In this document: positions 52,886-61,624 of the stretch, in pieces
How the letters are laid out: every line of letters begins with the position of its first letter
Position numbering within the stretch: position 1 is the stretch's first letter
Source: CADEDV01 sp048498035
Lineage (GTDB): Bacteria; Bacteroidota; Bacteroidia; Chitinophagales; Chitinophagaceae
Reading direction: 5' to 3'
Assembly: GCA_048498035.1 (NCBI GenBank)
Contig: JBEHYT010000006.1
Span: 140,143 to 204,142 of the forward strand
Length of the DNA: 64,000 nucleotides
The notes under the pieces: model-generated
Database searches by the model: none
Told to the model about the DNA's origin: nothing
Seen by the model: the letters and a program-made list of their open reading frames with translations, nothing else
Position numbers and translations under genes: made by a program

Positions 52886-54085
52886 TTAGCTAATTATTTT
52901 CTGCACTACACTGGCAATGGCGGCCCCTTTTGCCGCGGCCTGTTCTTCTGTCCAGCTCATGCTGATGGCAGTAGAAATGCAGCGACCGAGGATGGCATCG
53001 CTGGCGCTGAAATCTTTATTTGCCTCTGCTATAATCCGCGCGCGCAGGTCAGGGTGCAGGTTATTGAGTGTAACACTTTGTTTGAGATGATCCCATTTGC
53101 GGATATAATGCCAGTTGTTGTCGAACCAGTAGAAGTTTCCTGCCAGGATACTTTGTGAGCGAAGTTCTGCTACAACGCTGCGCGCGATTTCTTCAGTGGG
53201 AAGAAACCAGCTTACAAAACTGCAGCTATCTCCTTGCGGGTCGGGAACACGTCGAAATGTTATTTGGGAAATTTTCGCAAGCTCATTTTTGAGGGCTGCG
53301 TGATTTCGTTTTTGAATACTTAGAAATTCAGGGAGGCGTTTTACCTGTGCCAATCCAACAGCAGCATGCAGCTCGGAGATGCGGTAGTTGTAACCAATAA
53401 AGGGGTGAAGATCGGCGCCGCGATCGGCGCCTTTATGGTCGTGACCATGATCGGTAAAGCCGTCGCTTTTTGTGTACACGTCTTCATTGTTTGTCATTAC
53501 CACACCGCCTTCGCCGCAGGTCATGGTCTTTACAAAATCGAAGGAGAATGTACCGGCGTCGCCGATGGTTCCGAGATATTTTCCTTTGTAAGTGGCGCCA
53601 ATGCTTTGGCAGGCGTCTTCCAGGAGCACAAGGTTGTGTTCCCGGCAAATCGCTTGCAGGGCATCCAGGTCGGCCATGCTACCGCACATGTGTACGGGCA
53701 TGATGGCCTTGGTGCGGGGCGTGATGGCCCTGCGAACAGCAGCCGGATCCAGCGTAAGGGTGTCATCAACATCTACCAATACCGGAATAGCGCCTACGCT
53801 GAGTATGGCTTCAAAGCTGGCTACGAAGGTGAAGGAGGGGGTAATTACTTCGTCTCCGTATCCAATTCCTAAAACGCTCATCGCGGTGGTAAGCGCCGAT
53901 GTACCACTGGAGGTAAGCTGGGCGTATTTGCTGCCAAAAAAGCTGCAGATGGCTGCTTCGAGCTCTTTGGCTTTCCAGTGACCGTTGCGGGCGCCGTCAA
54001 AACCATAGCGCATCAGTATACCCGACTGCACCACATCATTCAGCTCTTTACGTTCAAGATCGCTCCAGAGTTCAAAACCAGGCAT
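52886..54085 (-). CDS. DegT/DnrJ/EryC1/StrS family PLP aminotransferase
   Basis: 399 aa. Sugar aminotransferase fold: LTSSGTSALTTAMSVLGIGY (PLP phosphate contact), TPSFTFVASFEAILSVGAIP, LLEDACQSIGATYKGKYLGT with the PLP-pyridine Asp, and FSFDFVKTMTCGEGGVVMTN, where the Lys forms the Schiff base. The usual FSFxxxK is FSFDFVK. Probably makes an amino-sugar nucleotide, but no sugar-nucleotide genes surround it. Its promoter has a -7 box TATTTTTG on the reverse strand (54109-54102). Confidence 0.92.
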   Translation of the reverse strand: MPGFELWSDLERKELNDVVQSGILMRYGFDGARNGHWKAKELEAAICSFFGSKYAQLTSSGTSALTTAMSVLGIGYGDEVITPSFTFVASFEAILSVGAIPVLVDVDDTLTLDPAAVRRAITPRTKAIMPVHMCGSMADLDALQAICREHNLVLLEDACQSIGATYKGKYLGTIGDAGTFSFDFVKTMTCGEGGVVMTNNEDVYTKSDGFTDHGHDHKGADRGADLHPFIGYNYRISELHAAVGLAQVKRLPEFLSIQKRNHAALKNELAKISQITFRRVPDPQGDSCSFVSWFLPTEEIARSVVAELRSQSILAGNFYWFDNNWHYIRKWDHLKQSVTLNNLHPDLRARIIAEANKDFSASDAILGRCISTAISMSWTEEQAAAKGAAIASVVQKIIS

Positions 54086-54136
54086 GGGAATCTAATTTTC
54101 GCAAAAATACAAATAATTAATAGCTAGAACGAATTC

Positions 54137-54240
54137 AGTGATTCGACGATTCGATAATTCAGCAATGAAGTTGCTCAAGTGTGAACAATGGTTTCCACAT
54201 TACCTGCATTTCCACTTTTGACATTATTATCGAATCACTG
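54137..54240. repeat. Inverted GATTCGATAAT repeat element
   Basis: The left edge CAGTGATTCGACGATTCGAT and its inverse near 54222-54240 (TTATTATCGAATCACTG) bound about 70 bp. Related to 13125-13430 and to 54775-54813. The rest of the 54086-54813 gap has no ORF I trust: it contains TGTCCGGGGAAA at 54242, TCCGGTAAA strings at 54371 and 54537, and the repeat described next. Confidence 0.45.
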
Positions 54241-54644
54241 TTGTCCGGGGAAAATGGAAATTCAAACCGATTCCGTTTTACTAAACTGAATGTCAAGGCT
54301 TATTTACTCAGTTCGTTGCCCAAAATGAAAAGCAAGCCCCTTATGCAAAAAGAAGATTGATTTTTGGTTATCCGGTAAAGTTTTATCCGGGCTTTAGGGA
54401 TCGTCAAATCAATAAGGGTGTATGGAGCTATTTTTTGTAACGCTAAGGCCGCAAGGGTTTCGCAGGGGTCGCAAGAGAAAGTCGTTCATTCCGTAAATCG
54501 TTCTCACTATTCGAAAGTACTGACTACCTGGCCTGTCCGGTAAAAGTTTCACTTGCTATCAATGGTTAGCGATTCGCCGAAGTGTATTTAAATCTACCAG
54601 TTGCGGCGGAGGCGCCTTCTTTTTGTGCGGTTCCGCGCAGCGGA

Positions 54645-54769
54645 ATGGCGCTGCCAAGCACAAAAAACAGCGCCGGAGCTGCAACTCGGCCCGCCGGCCG
54701 TGGAGGCAAAAAAGCCGCAAGCGATGCGAGTGCCCCACTTCGTGGGATATGCTAAAGTTTCCCCGGACA
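54645..54769 (+). repeat. ~125-bp dispersed repeat, copy A
   Basis: Matches the reverse complement of 63875-64000, with 82 identical bp (54645-54726) and a more diverged remainder ending in CCCCGGACA. GC-rich compared with neighbours. Preceded by a hairpin TTCCGC-GCA-GCGGAA. Open frames through it look accidental. Confidence 0.8.
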
Positions 54770-54813
54770 CTAATGGTTATCGAATCAGCGAATCGTCGAA
54801 TTATCGAATTAGA

Positions 54814-56358
54814 TCACTGTTTGTAGAATTGCCATTTACCATCCGGTTGCACCAGGATCGTGATCTCGCTGAGGTCGCTTTCATTATTATTTTTACCCAC
54901 GGCCGTTATCACATAGCGATAGGAATAGTTTTGCCGGGAGAGTGGTTCTGTGAGCGTGAATCCTTCTGGTTTAACGACAAATTTATAAATGTACTGCGGC
55001 AGTGCGCCGAAGGTTTTGTCGTTGGATTCAGCATTATATTTATAAATCACGTAGTATTTAATATCTACCAGATTTCTCGGATCCGGTTTAACTGAAAAGG
55101 TAACCGACGAATCCTTGATCGTTTTTTCTACCAGCGGCGCCCAGGGCTTTTCGTTGTCTATCCAACGCATTGGTGGAATCAGCGCCGGGTATTTATAATA
55201 ATTGTTAGCAAGGCTGTCGTTCCATCCATTTGGGTTAGTATTGAATGACCTGCTGGAGTAGTAAACACTTCCCTGGACATTCGGGTATTGACGGAGAAGT
55301 TTGATCTGGTTGGGCAGCTCGTTGGTATTTCTCCAGGCTGCTGATTTTTCCGAAACACGGTAAAGTCCATGGCCAATATACACCTGACGTCCAAAGCTGT
55401 TTTTGCTCCACCAGTCAACCATTTTTTCATAGGCCACTCTATCGTGCCCAATCTGGAAATAGATCTGCGGCGCTACATAATCAATCCATCCCTTTTCGAG
55501 CCACAGCAGGATATCAGCGTAGAGATCATCATAATTACTTTGGCCGGCACGGGTGTCACTTCCGCGTTCCGGGTCCCGGTCTTTATTTCTCCATACGCTA
55601 AATGGGGAGACACCAAATTTGCACAACTTACGTTCCTGTTTAATAGCGATGTTAAGCTTGTAAATGATCGAATCCACGTTGCTGCGCCGCCAGTCGTCTT
55701 TGTTCAGCTTGCTGCCGGATTTTGCGTAGGAAGCGGCGTCCGGGAATTCTTTTCCGGGAATACGATAGGGGTAAAAATAGTCGTCCATGTGGATGCCATC
55801 AACATCGTAGCGTTTCACGATGTCGCGGATAACGGTTACTACAAAATCCTGCGCGTCTTTATTAGCGGGATCAAAATATTTTTTGTCGCCGTAGGTTAGG
55901 AACCATTCGGGGTGCAGGCGGGTGATGTGATTGGGGGCGATGGACGCTGTTTTGATGTTGAAGTTGGCGCGGTAAGGATTACACCATGCGTGAAATTCCA
56001 TGCCTCGTTTGTGCGTTTCTTCAATCATGAATTGGAGCGGATCGTAGTATGGAACGGGTGGTTTGCCCTGTGTTCCCGTAAGCCACTGGCTCCAGGGTTC
56101 ATATTGCGAGGGATAAAATGCATCTGCAGAGGGGCGCACCTGCACAAAAACGGTATTGATACCGTTTCGCTGATGCATATCAAGAATCTTTATAAATTCT
56201 GCTTTTTGAGCATCCGGGTTGGTATTACCATAGGAGGGCCAGTCAATATTGTCAACCGTAGCGATCCAGACGGCCCTTACTTCATATTTGGGCTGGGCCA
56301 TTAGTTGTTGGCAAAAAAGGGCAAGCGCCAGCAGCGCGGTGATCGCGGATCGTTTCAT
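54814..56358 (-). CDS. Family 10-like glycosyl hydrolase (GHL10/YngK-type), secreted
   Basis: 514 aa with a signal peptide (1-21, ALFCQQLMAQ). A TIM-barrel of the DUF187/GHL10 type covers 25-370: VRAVWIATVDNIDWPSYGN, GINTVFVQVRPSADAFYPSQ, RGMEFHAWCNPYRANF, DVDGIHMDDYFYPY with likely catalytic Asp, and GWIDYVAPQIYFQIGH. Residues ~400-514 form a beta-sandwich (fibronectin-like). YngK-like proteins act on peptidoglycan or related glycans; the substrate here is not established. Confidence 0.88.
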   Translation of the reverse strand: MKRSAITALLALALFCQQLMAQPKYEVRAVWIATVDNIDWPSYGNTNPDAQKAEFIKILDMHQRNGINTVFVQVRPSADAFYPSQYEPWSQWLTGTQGKPPVPYYDPLQFMIEETHKRGMEFHAWCNPYRANFNIKTASIAPNHITRLHPEWFLTYGDKKYFDPANKDAQDFVVTVIRDIVKRYDVDGIHMDDYFYPYRIPGKEFPDAASYAKSGSKLNKDDWRRSNVDSIIYKLNIAIKQERKLCKFGVSPFSVWRNKDRDPERGSDTRAGQSNYDDLYADILLWLEKGWIDYVAPQIYFQIGHDRVAYEKMVDWWSKNSFGRQVYIGHGLYRVSEKSAAWRNTNELPNQIKLLRQYPNVQGSVYYSSRSFNTNPNGWNDSLANNYYKYPALIPPMRWIDNEKPWAPLVEKTIKDSSVTFSVKPDPRNLVDIKYYVIYKYNAESNDKTFGALPQYIYKFVVKPEGFTLTEPLSRQNYSYRYVITAVGKNNNESDLSEITILVQPDGKWQFYKQ

Positions 56359-56406
56359 GTTTTCAGTTTAGGATGGAAGTTGACAAAACCTTCCGGCAAA
56401 ATTACG

Positions 56407-56862
56407 TTATTCAGGCTTACGTATTTTGTCGAGAAGATCACTAAGGGTAGATGCTTCTTTTTCTGAAAGGTTGCCCAGTATGCGGTCCATTTCAGCTTCG
56501 CGTGAATCAAGCCGTTCCAGTAGCTTTTTCCCTTTTTCGGTGATAATAACGTCTACAAGCCGGCGATCTGTTTTGCAGGTTACTTTTTTAACAAGTCCTT
56601 TAGTGATGAGACGGTCTACGATCCGGCTGGTATCGCTCATTTTTTCAAGCATCCGTTCACGGATCTGGAGCGTGGACAGCGGGTTGGGAAAACTTCCGCG
56701 AAGGATACGCAGGATATTAAACTGCTGCGGAGTAATATCCTCGGTTTCGAATATATGTTTACCCTGGTCCTTGATCCATGCGAGCGTATAGATCAGGTTG
56801 ATGTTTGCCTTTTGGTAAACGTTCCGAAATTTAGCCTGCTGTATGTCTTTTTCAATGCCCAT
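56407..56862 (-). CDS. MarR family transcriptional regulator
   Basis: 149 aa. Winged helix: DITPQQFNILRILRGSFPNP, STLQIRERMLEKMSDTSRIV (recognition helix), and the wing KVTCKTDRRLVDVIITEKGK. It lies 127 bp downstream of the NTF2-like gene on the same strand. The 12-bp palindrome in the promoter of that neighbour and of the yceI operon is the best candidate operator, by analogy with MarR-controlled yceI genes in this phylum. ATG 56862 chosen over 56901. Confidence 0.9.
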   Translation of the reverse strand: MGIEKDIQQAKFRNVYQKANINLIYTLAWIKDQGKHIFETEDITPQQFNILRILRGSFPNPLSTLQIRERMLEKMSDTSRIVDRLITKGLVKKVTCKTDRRLVDVIITEKGKKLLERLDSREAEMDRILGNLSEKEASTLSDLLDKIRKPE

Positions 56863-56989
56863 ATCAAAAAAGGATGGGGCAGCGACGGTTTCTTTACACA
56901 TAATCTTATTTTGACTGCAGTCGGCCCGGTCGTAAAAGTAAAAAGTTTCGGGAGCTACCCAAAACTTTTTACGATCAGGATGTTCCCGG

Positions 56990-57343
56990 TTAGTTATTGT
57001 AGTAGAATTTTTCTTCTACGATCTTGCCATTTTTCCAACGCTGTACGGCCAGCTGGCGATAATTCCGTACGCCATAGTCTTTGTGAGTGTAGTCAAACCA
57101 CCACTCTGTTACAGCCATATCATCGCTGATGATAGTGTTCAACACCTTTGCGCCACGGAATTCTGTAAGACCGTTTACAAAAGCTTCTTCATACTGACGG
57201 TTTACGTCTTTACCGGAGCGGGCAGGGTAGTCATTGTCCTGCATTACTACGTCTTCCGCATAGAATTTCTCGAATGCTTCCATCACTTTTCCTTCCAGGA
57301 TCATTTGGTTGAGCTGATCAACCTCGGTTCTAAGATCTGTCAT
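56990..57343 (-). CDS. NTF2-like (SnoaL-type) protein
   Basis: 117 aa. SnoaL-like fold: VDQLNQMILEGKVMEAFEKF, YAEDVVMQDNDYPARSGKDV, TIISDDMAVTEWWFDYTHKD and the closing strands VQRWKNGKIVEEKFYYN. Cytoplasmic, no signal peptide. It may be an isomerase-like or ligand-binding protein. Shares a promoter-operator type with the yceI operon and lies just upstream of marR. Confidence 0.85.
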   Translation of the reverse strand: MTDLRTEVDQLNQMILEGKVMEAFEKFYAEDVVMQDNDYPARSGKDVNRQYEEAFVNGLTEFRGAKVLNTIISDDMAVTEWWFDYTHKDYGVRNYRQLAVQRWKNGKIVEEKFYYNN

Positions 57344-57380
57344 ATACTATAATTTTTAGGTTTGAGGGCGTTTGTTTCCA

Positions 57381-57400
57381 CAAAATTAATGTTTAAACAT
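57381..57400 (-). promoter_or_regulatory. Promoter with ATGTTTAAACAT palindrome, candidate MarR operator (NTF2-like gene)
   Basis: Palindrome at 57389-57400 abuts an exact -7 box TAATTTTG on the reverse strand (57388-57381). On the other flank GAATATT is shared with the yceI site. The remainder of 57401-57650 holds a CTTAGTGGTATT string at 57486 and an A/T hairpin near 57510; no gene seen. Confidence 0.65.
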
Positions 57401-57650
57401 TGAATATTCCAAATAAATTTATGTTTTTCCCTCTTCTTTGCTAATGCTTAACAAATGGCAAGCAGCGGCCATCTGCAAAATCCCCTCTTAGTGGTATTGC
57501 CGTATCTAAAAAAAAGCGATTTTTTTAGCGCTGATTTGATCAAGCCAAACTGTTCCAAATGAAATGGATAGCCGAATCGTGCCGTAGTTTCTGGGAAGGA
57601 TTTTCTTCCTTTTACACCACCATCTACAAAGAATTACAGGGCTGGTAAGT

Positions 57651-58136
57651 TTACTGTTCAGCCAGCTCCTTCTTAAGCGCGGCCGACAGCTTAAAGATGG
57701 TAAACAGGTGATGTGCCTCATGCAGCAGGAAGAAATTGAGCCATTCCAGCAGCGTCATTTCCCCAAAATAGGGATGTACACCTCTTTTTACAAGGTCTGC
57801 ATCCTGGAATGATAAAACCCCCGCCGCCAGTTCTTTCCGCACTGAAAGCAGGTCCTGCATTACTTCCCGGGAAGATTTGGAACAATTCTCCAGGAATAGC
57901 GGATCGGCGTCTGCCGTATAGCGTTCAAAACGAGGATTCGTACCATCCAGCACCTGGCGCATTCGTGCGATAAACTGGTGTTGGTAGACCTGCAGGTGAA
58001 CGATATGTTCAAAAATGGACCATTTGCCTGCAATGATGTGCCGACGCACCTGTTCATCGCTAAGGCCGTCCATCAATTCAATTACGGATTTATGCTGGTA
58101 TTGCAGGCGGGTGGAGATAGATGATGGGATAGGCAT
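57651..58136 (-). CDS. DinB family protein
   Basis: 161 aa, four-helix bundle. Putative metal ligands: His in IFEHIVHLQVYQHQF (residues ~45-55) and in FLLHEAHHLFTIF (~135-147). DinB/YfiT proteins are thiol-dependent transferases or stress-induced proteins of varied chemistry; the reaction here is unknown. Co-oriented with the radical SAM gene, which lies 25 bp upstream. Confidence 0.85.
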   Translation of the reverse strand: MPIPSSISTRLQYQHKSVIELMDGLSDEQVRRHIIAGKWSIFEHIVHLQVYQHQFIARMRQVLDGTNPRFERYTADADPLFLENCSKSSREVMQDLLSVRKELAAGVLSFQDADLVKRGVHPYFGEMTLLEWLNFFLLHEAHHLFTIFKLSAALKKELAEQ

Positions 58137-58161
58137 AGATAAGGTTCGTTTTCAGGTTAGG

Positions 58162-59193
58162 TTAATCGTTGCTCCACACTTTTGTTCCTTCAGAGCAATT
58201 GGCGCAGATGTCAATATTTTTTCGCCCTTTCAGGATCTGCGATCTGAACCGGCGATAGTCTTCATTTTTCCAGATATCCCGGAAGCTTTTTTGTTTGAGG
58301 TCTCCCAAACGATGCTGCGCGTCTTTATCAAAGCAGCAGGGGGCTACCAATCCGTCCCATGTAATTACAGGATCGTGCCAGAGTCTCCAGCACTGGTTGG
58401 CGAGATTTCCTTTGAATACTGTTTTCCCTCCCGTTTTTTTATAGCGGCTGAATTTGTCAATGGTCGGGATCAAACCATTCGGATCATTTTCATAGTCGTA
58501 TACCTGTGCGGTTTTGAACCACACATCGTCCACGCCAATTTCACGCGCCAGTTTTTTTACATCTTCTACCTGGTGTTCATTGGGCTTTACAACCAGGAAC
58601 TGGAATACGACAAATGGTTTTTTGCTGTTGAGCTCGCGTTTCCATTTTACAATATTCCGGGCTCCTTCCAGCACTTTTTCCAATTTTCCGCCTACGCGAT
58701 ATTGCTGGTAAACCTCCTGCGTGGTACCGTCTATTGAAATAATAAGCCGGTCAAGACCACTTTCAATGGTACGTTTTGCATTGCTATCGGTAAGATAATG
58801 GGCATTGGTAGATGTGGCGGTGTAGATTTTTTTTCCAGACGCGTATTTCACCATATCCAGGAAGTCCGGATTCAAATAAGGCTCACCCTGGAAGTAAAAA
58901 ACGAGATACAGGAGTTCCCGGTGCAACTGGTCGATGGTTTCACTGAAAAAATCCCGTCGAAGCATCCCTGTCGGTCTTGTAAAAGCCCGGAGTCCACTGG
59001 GGCACTCGGGGCAGCGAAGATTACAGGAAGTAGTGGGTTCAAAGGAAATGGACACAGGATAGCCCCATTGGACCGGTTTGCGGGTCCATTTGCTGATATA
59101 ATAACTGCCCAGCACTTTCAATCCATTCCAGGCCCTCCGGGGCGTTAGTTTGGATAAAAGGTTGAGGCTATCGTGGCGGTTGAAGCGGGACAT
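58162..59193 (-). CDS. Radical SAM/SPASM domain protein
   Basis: 343 aa. The iron-sulphur motif CxxxCxxC is in EPTTSCNLRCPECPSG (near residue 59). A SAM-binding barrel follows, with YFQGEPYLNP and STNAHYL. The C-terminal SPASM region has Cys in APCCFDKD and DICANCSEG, likely binding a second cluster. Many such proteins modify peptides or act in envelope metabolism; there is no precursor peptide gene beside it. ATG 59193 chosen; an upstream frame to 59379 overlaps pxpB and has no conservation. Divergent from pxpB. Confidence 0.9.
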   Translation of the reverse strand: MSRFNRHDSLNLLSKLTPRRAWNGLKVLGSYYISKWTRKPVQWGYPVSISFEPTTSCNLRCPECPSGLRAFTRPTGMLRRDFFSETIDQLHRELLYLVFYFQGEPYLNPDFLDMVKYASGKKIYTATSTNAHYLTDSNAKRTIESGLDRLIISIDGTTQEVYQQYRVGGKLEKVLEGARNIVKWKRELNSKKPFVVFQFLVVKPNEHQVEDVKKLAREIGVDDVWFKTAQVYDYENDPNGLIPTIDKFSRYKKTGGKTVFKGNLANQCWRLWHDPVITWDGLVAPCCFDKDAQHRLGDLKQKSFRDIWKNEDYRRFRSQILKGRKNIDICANCSEGTKVWSND

Positions 59194-59233
59194 GGGGAGT
59201 AAAGTTAAGTTGCTATCTTCAATTACCCTTTCG

Positions 59234-59947
59234 ATGAAGTACGTGATTCCTGCATACCGTATTTTTCCGCTTGGAGATGAAGGTGTTACCGTTGATTTTG
59301 GCAACGTGGTAGACCCTGATCTGAACCGGCTGGTACTGGCCCTGGCGGCCCGTATGCGGACCCGTTTACCACCAGGCATCCAGGAAGTGGCGGCAGCTTA
59401 TGCGTCCCTGACCGTATATTTCGACCGAACGGGAGTAATTACGGGAAACCGTAAAACCGTAAAAACAGCTGCTGACCACGTATATCAATGGCTGGAACAG
59501 GAGTTGCACGAAGCGCCTTTGCACGATGACGAGCAGGAGCTGGTGTTGGAGATTCCGGTTTGTTACGATCCCGCGGTAGCTACTGACCTGCCGACGATAG
59601 CTGCATTTACCGGTTTAGACATAGAAGAGATCATAGAGATCCATTCCCGGTCGGTTTACAGGGTCTATATGCTGGGCTTTTTGCCGGGTTTTCCTTACCT
59701 GGGAGATGTTGATGCACGGATCCGTGTGCCAAGAAAGGCGCAACCTGCAACGGTAATGCCTGGCAGCGTTGGTATTGCCGGAGCCCAAACCGGCATTTAT
59801 CCGTTCAAATCCCCGGGGGGGTGGATGATTGTTGGCAGAACGCCGCTGCTTTTGTTTGATCAACAGAAAGAACAGCCGGTGTTGCTGCAACCAGGTAACC
59901 GGGTTCGTTTTATACCGATCAGTTATGATGAATTTGCGCATTATTAA
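59234..59947 (+). CDS. pxpB: 5-oxoprolinase subunit PxpB (KipI-like)
   Basis: 237 aa. Carboxyltransferase-type domain: FPLGDEGVTVDFGN, VYRVYMLGFLPGFPYLGDVD, RKAQPATVMPGSVGIAGAQT and PGGWMIVGRTPL, all typical of KipI/PxpB. With PxpA and PxpC it opens 5-oxoproline to glutamate using ATP. The start ATG 59234 (MKYVIPAYRI) was chosen over a frame beginning at 59150. Overlaps pxpC by 23 bp. Confidence 0.94.
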   Translation: MKYVIPAYRIFPLGDEGVTVDFGNVVDPDLNRLVLALAARMRTRLPPGIQEVAAAYASLTVYFDRTGVITGNRKTVKTAADHVYQWLEQELHEAPLHDDEQELVLEIPVCYDPAVATDLPTIAAFTGLDIEEIIEIHSRSVYRVYMLGFLPGFPYLGDVDARIRVPRKAQPATVMPGSVGIAGAQTGIYPFKSPGGWMIVGRTPLLLFDQQKEQPVLLQPGNRVRFIPISYDEFAHY

Positions 59948-60911
59948 AGCAGGTATCCTGGATACGGTACAGGATACGGGCCGCTATGGCTATCAGCACC
60001 TGGGCATCAACCCGGGTGGTATGATGGACGCGTTTGCCGGTCACCTGGCTAACGCGCTGGTGGGAAATTCACTCGCCGCACCGGTGCTGGAACTTCATTT
60101 TCCTGCATCAACATTTTTTTTTGAGCGCGCAGCGTTGATAGCCGTTACCGGCGCAGCGATGCAATTAAATATAAATGGAGAAGAGGTGCCATTAAACCAC
60201 CCGGTATGGATCAATCGCTTCAGCATTGTACAGTTTACCGGCCTGGAGTCCGGCACTACTGCTTACCTGGCCATCCGCGGACGTATGAAACTGGAACCCT
60301 GGTTGAATAGTTATAGTACAAATCTTAAAGCCGGCGCGGGTGGTTTCTTCGGAAGGGCATTACAAAAAGATGATGAAATTCCGCTGCCCGGTTTGCCTGA
60401 ATTTCAGAAAAGACCTGTATCGCGGGAGTTTGAAGTGCTTCCGTGGTCGGCGGATGTAAACTGGGGAGACCCATGTAGCGAAGTACTCGTGATGCCCGGT
60501 AATGAGTGGGAAATGCTAACGGCTACTGACCGTGTGCAATTTCTTTCCGGTGCATTGCAGGTGAGTAAGCAGTCGGACCGGATGGGCTATCGGCTGGAGG
60601 GGCATTCTTTTACGTTGCTCAACAAGGAGGAGCTTGTCTCATCGGGTGTTAGTTTTGGTACCATTCAATTGTTACCTTCCGGTGATATGATCATGCTAAT
60701 GGCTGATCACCAGACTACAGGGGGTTATCCCCGCATTGCGCATGTGATTCGTGCCCATCATAGCAAAATTGCGCAACTGCAGCCGGGGCAGTTCCTGCAG
60801 TTCAAAATAACCGATGTTACGCATGCGGAAATGCTTTGGGCGAGGCAGCAACAGCATCTTGAGCAGGTGCGGCAGGCTTGTTTATTTAAACTGGAAACAT
60901 GGCAACCATGA
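59925..60911 (+). CDS. pxpC: 5-oxoprolinase subunit PxpC (KipA-like)
   Basis: 328 aa. Features: LRIIKAGILDTVQDTGRYGY, HLGINPGGMMDAFAGHLANA, YLAIRGRMKLEPWLNSYSTN and QTTGGYPRIAHVIRAHHSKI. The overlap of 23 bp with pxpB implies coupled translation; ATG 59925 or 59928 are both possible. Partner of PxpA and PxpB in ATP-dependent 5-oxoproline hydrolysis. Confidence 0.94.
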   Translation: MMNLRIIKAGILDTVQDTGRYGYQHLGINPGGMMDAFAGHLANALVGNSLAAPVLELHFPASTFFFERAALIAVTGAAMQLNINGEEVPLNHPVWINRFSIVQFTGLESGTTAYLAIRGRMKLEPWLNSYSTNLKAGAGGFFGRALQKDDEIPLPGLPEFQKRPVSREFEVLPWSADVNWGDPCSEVLVMPGNEWEMLTATDRVQFLSGALQVSKQSDRMGYRLEGHSFTLLNKEELVSSGVSFGTIQLLPSGDMIMLMADHQTTGGYPRIAHVIRAHHSKIAQLQPGQFLQFKITDVTHAEMLWARQQQHLEQVRQACLFKLETWQP

Positions 60912-61624
60912 AGAAAATACTGATCAACTGCGACATGGGAGAAGGGCTGAATAACGATGCGCAATTAATGCCTATGGTGGATCTTGCCAATATCGCCTGC
61001 GGCGGCCATGCGGGTAATGAACATACGATCCGGGAAACGATTCAGCTTGCCGCACGCAATGGCGCTCGCGTGGGAGCTCATATCTCCTTTGCAGACCGTG
61101 CCGGTTTTGGCCGGGTTGAACACGCGATTTCCCACAGAGATCTATATATGTTGGTTCGTATGCAACTGGTGCTGTTTATGAAAATTGCCAGGGATGAAAG
61201 AGCTACGGTATTTCACGTAAAACCTCACGGTGCACTTTACAATCTTGCTGCACGGGATGCAGGAGTGGCGCGCACTATTGCTGAAGCCATAAAATATGTA
61301 GATAAAGATCTTGTGGTACTGGCACTTAGCGGAAGCGTCGCGGTGCAGGAAACCATCAATGCAGGTCTTTCTGTATTGCAGGAAGTTTTCGCCGACCGGC
61401 GTTATAATGCAGACGGCTCGCTGGTTAATCGAGCATTGCCTGGCGCAGTGTTAGAATCGGAAGGGGACATTAGAGAGCAGGTAACAGGTATGGTTAACCG
61501 TAACGAGGTGATTGCTCAGTCGGGCGAACACATTTCTTTACCGGCCGATACTATTTGTGTACATGGAGATAATGCGCATGCCGTGCATGTTGCCACTATT
61601 GTTCACGCGATTGTTACCAAATGA
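60908..61624 (+). CDS. pxpA: 5-oxoprolinase subunit PxpA (LamB/YcsF family)
   Basis: 238 aa. YcsF signature: INCDMGEGLNNDAQLMPMVD, ANIACGGHAGNE, GAHISFADRAGFGR, HVKPHGALYN and EVFADRRYNADGSLV. ATG 60908 forms an ATGA overlap with the pxpC stop; an alternative ATG lies at 60899. Its stop overlaps the next gene as ATGA. Together with pxpB and pxpC it should form the complete prokaryotic 5-oxoprolinase. Confidence 0.95.
   Translation: MKKILINCDMGEGLNNDAQLMPMVDLANIACGGHAGNEHTIRETIQLAARNGARVGAHISFADRAGFGRVEHAISHRDLYMLVRMQLVLFMKIARDERATVFHVKPHGALYNLAARDAGVARTIAEAIKYVDKDLVVLALSGSVAVQETINAGLSVLQEVFADRRYNADGSLVNRALPGAVLESEGDIREQVTGMVNRNEVIAQSGEHISLPADTICVHGDNAHAVHVATIVHAIVTK

Noticed and set aside
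54601..55095. 164-aa forward frame over the repeat and the GH10-like gene end
   Set aside because: It runs through the dispersed repeat and antisense to the hydrolase; no start context or conserved motif.
57559..57648. 29-codon ORF beginning MKWIAESC between the marR-type promoter and dinB
   Set aside because: Too short to support, with no promoter or homologue recognised.
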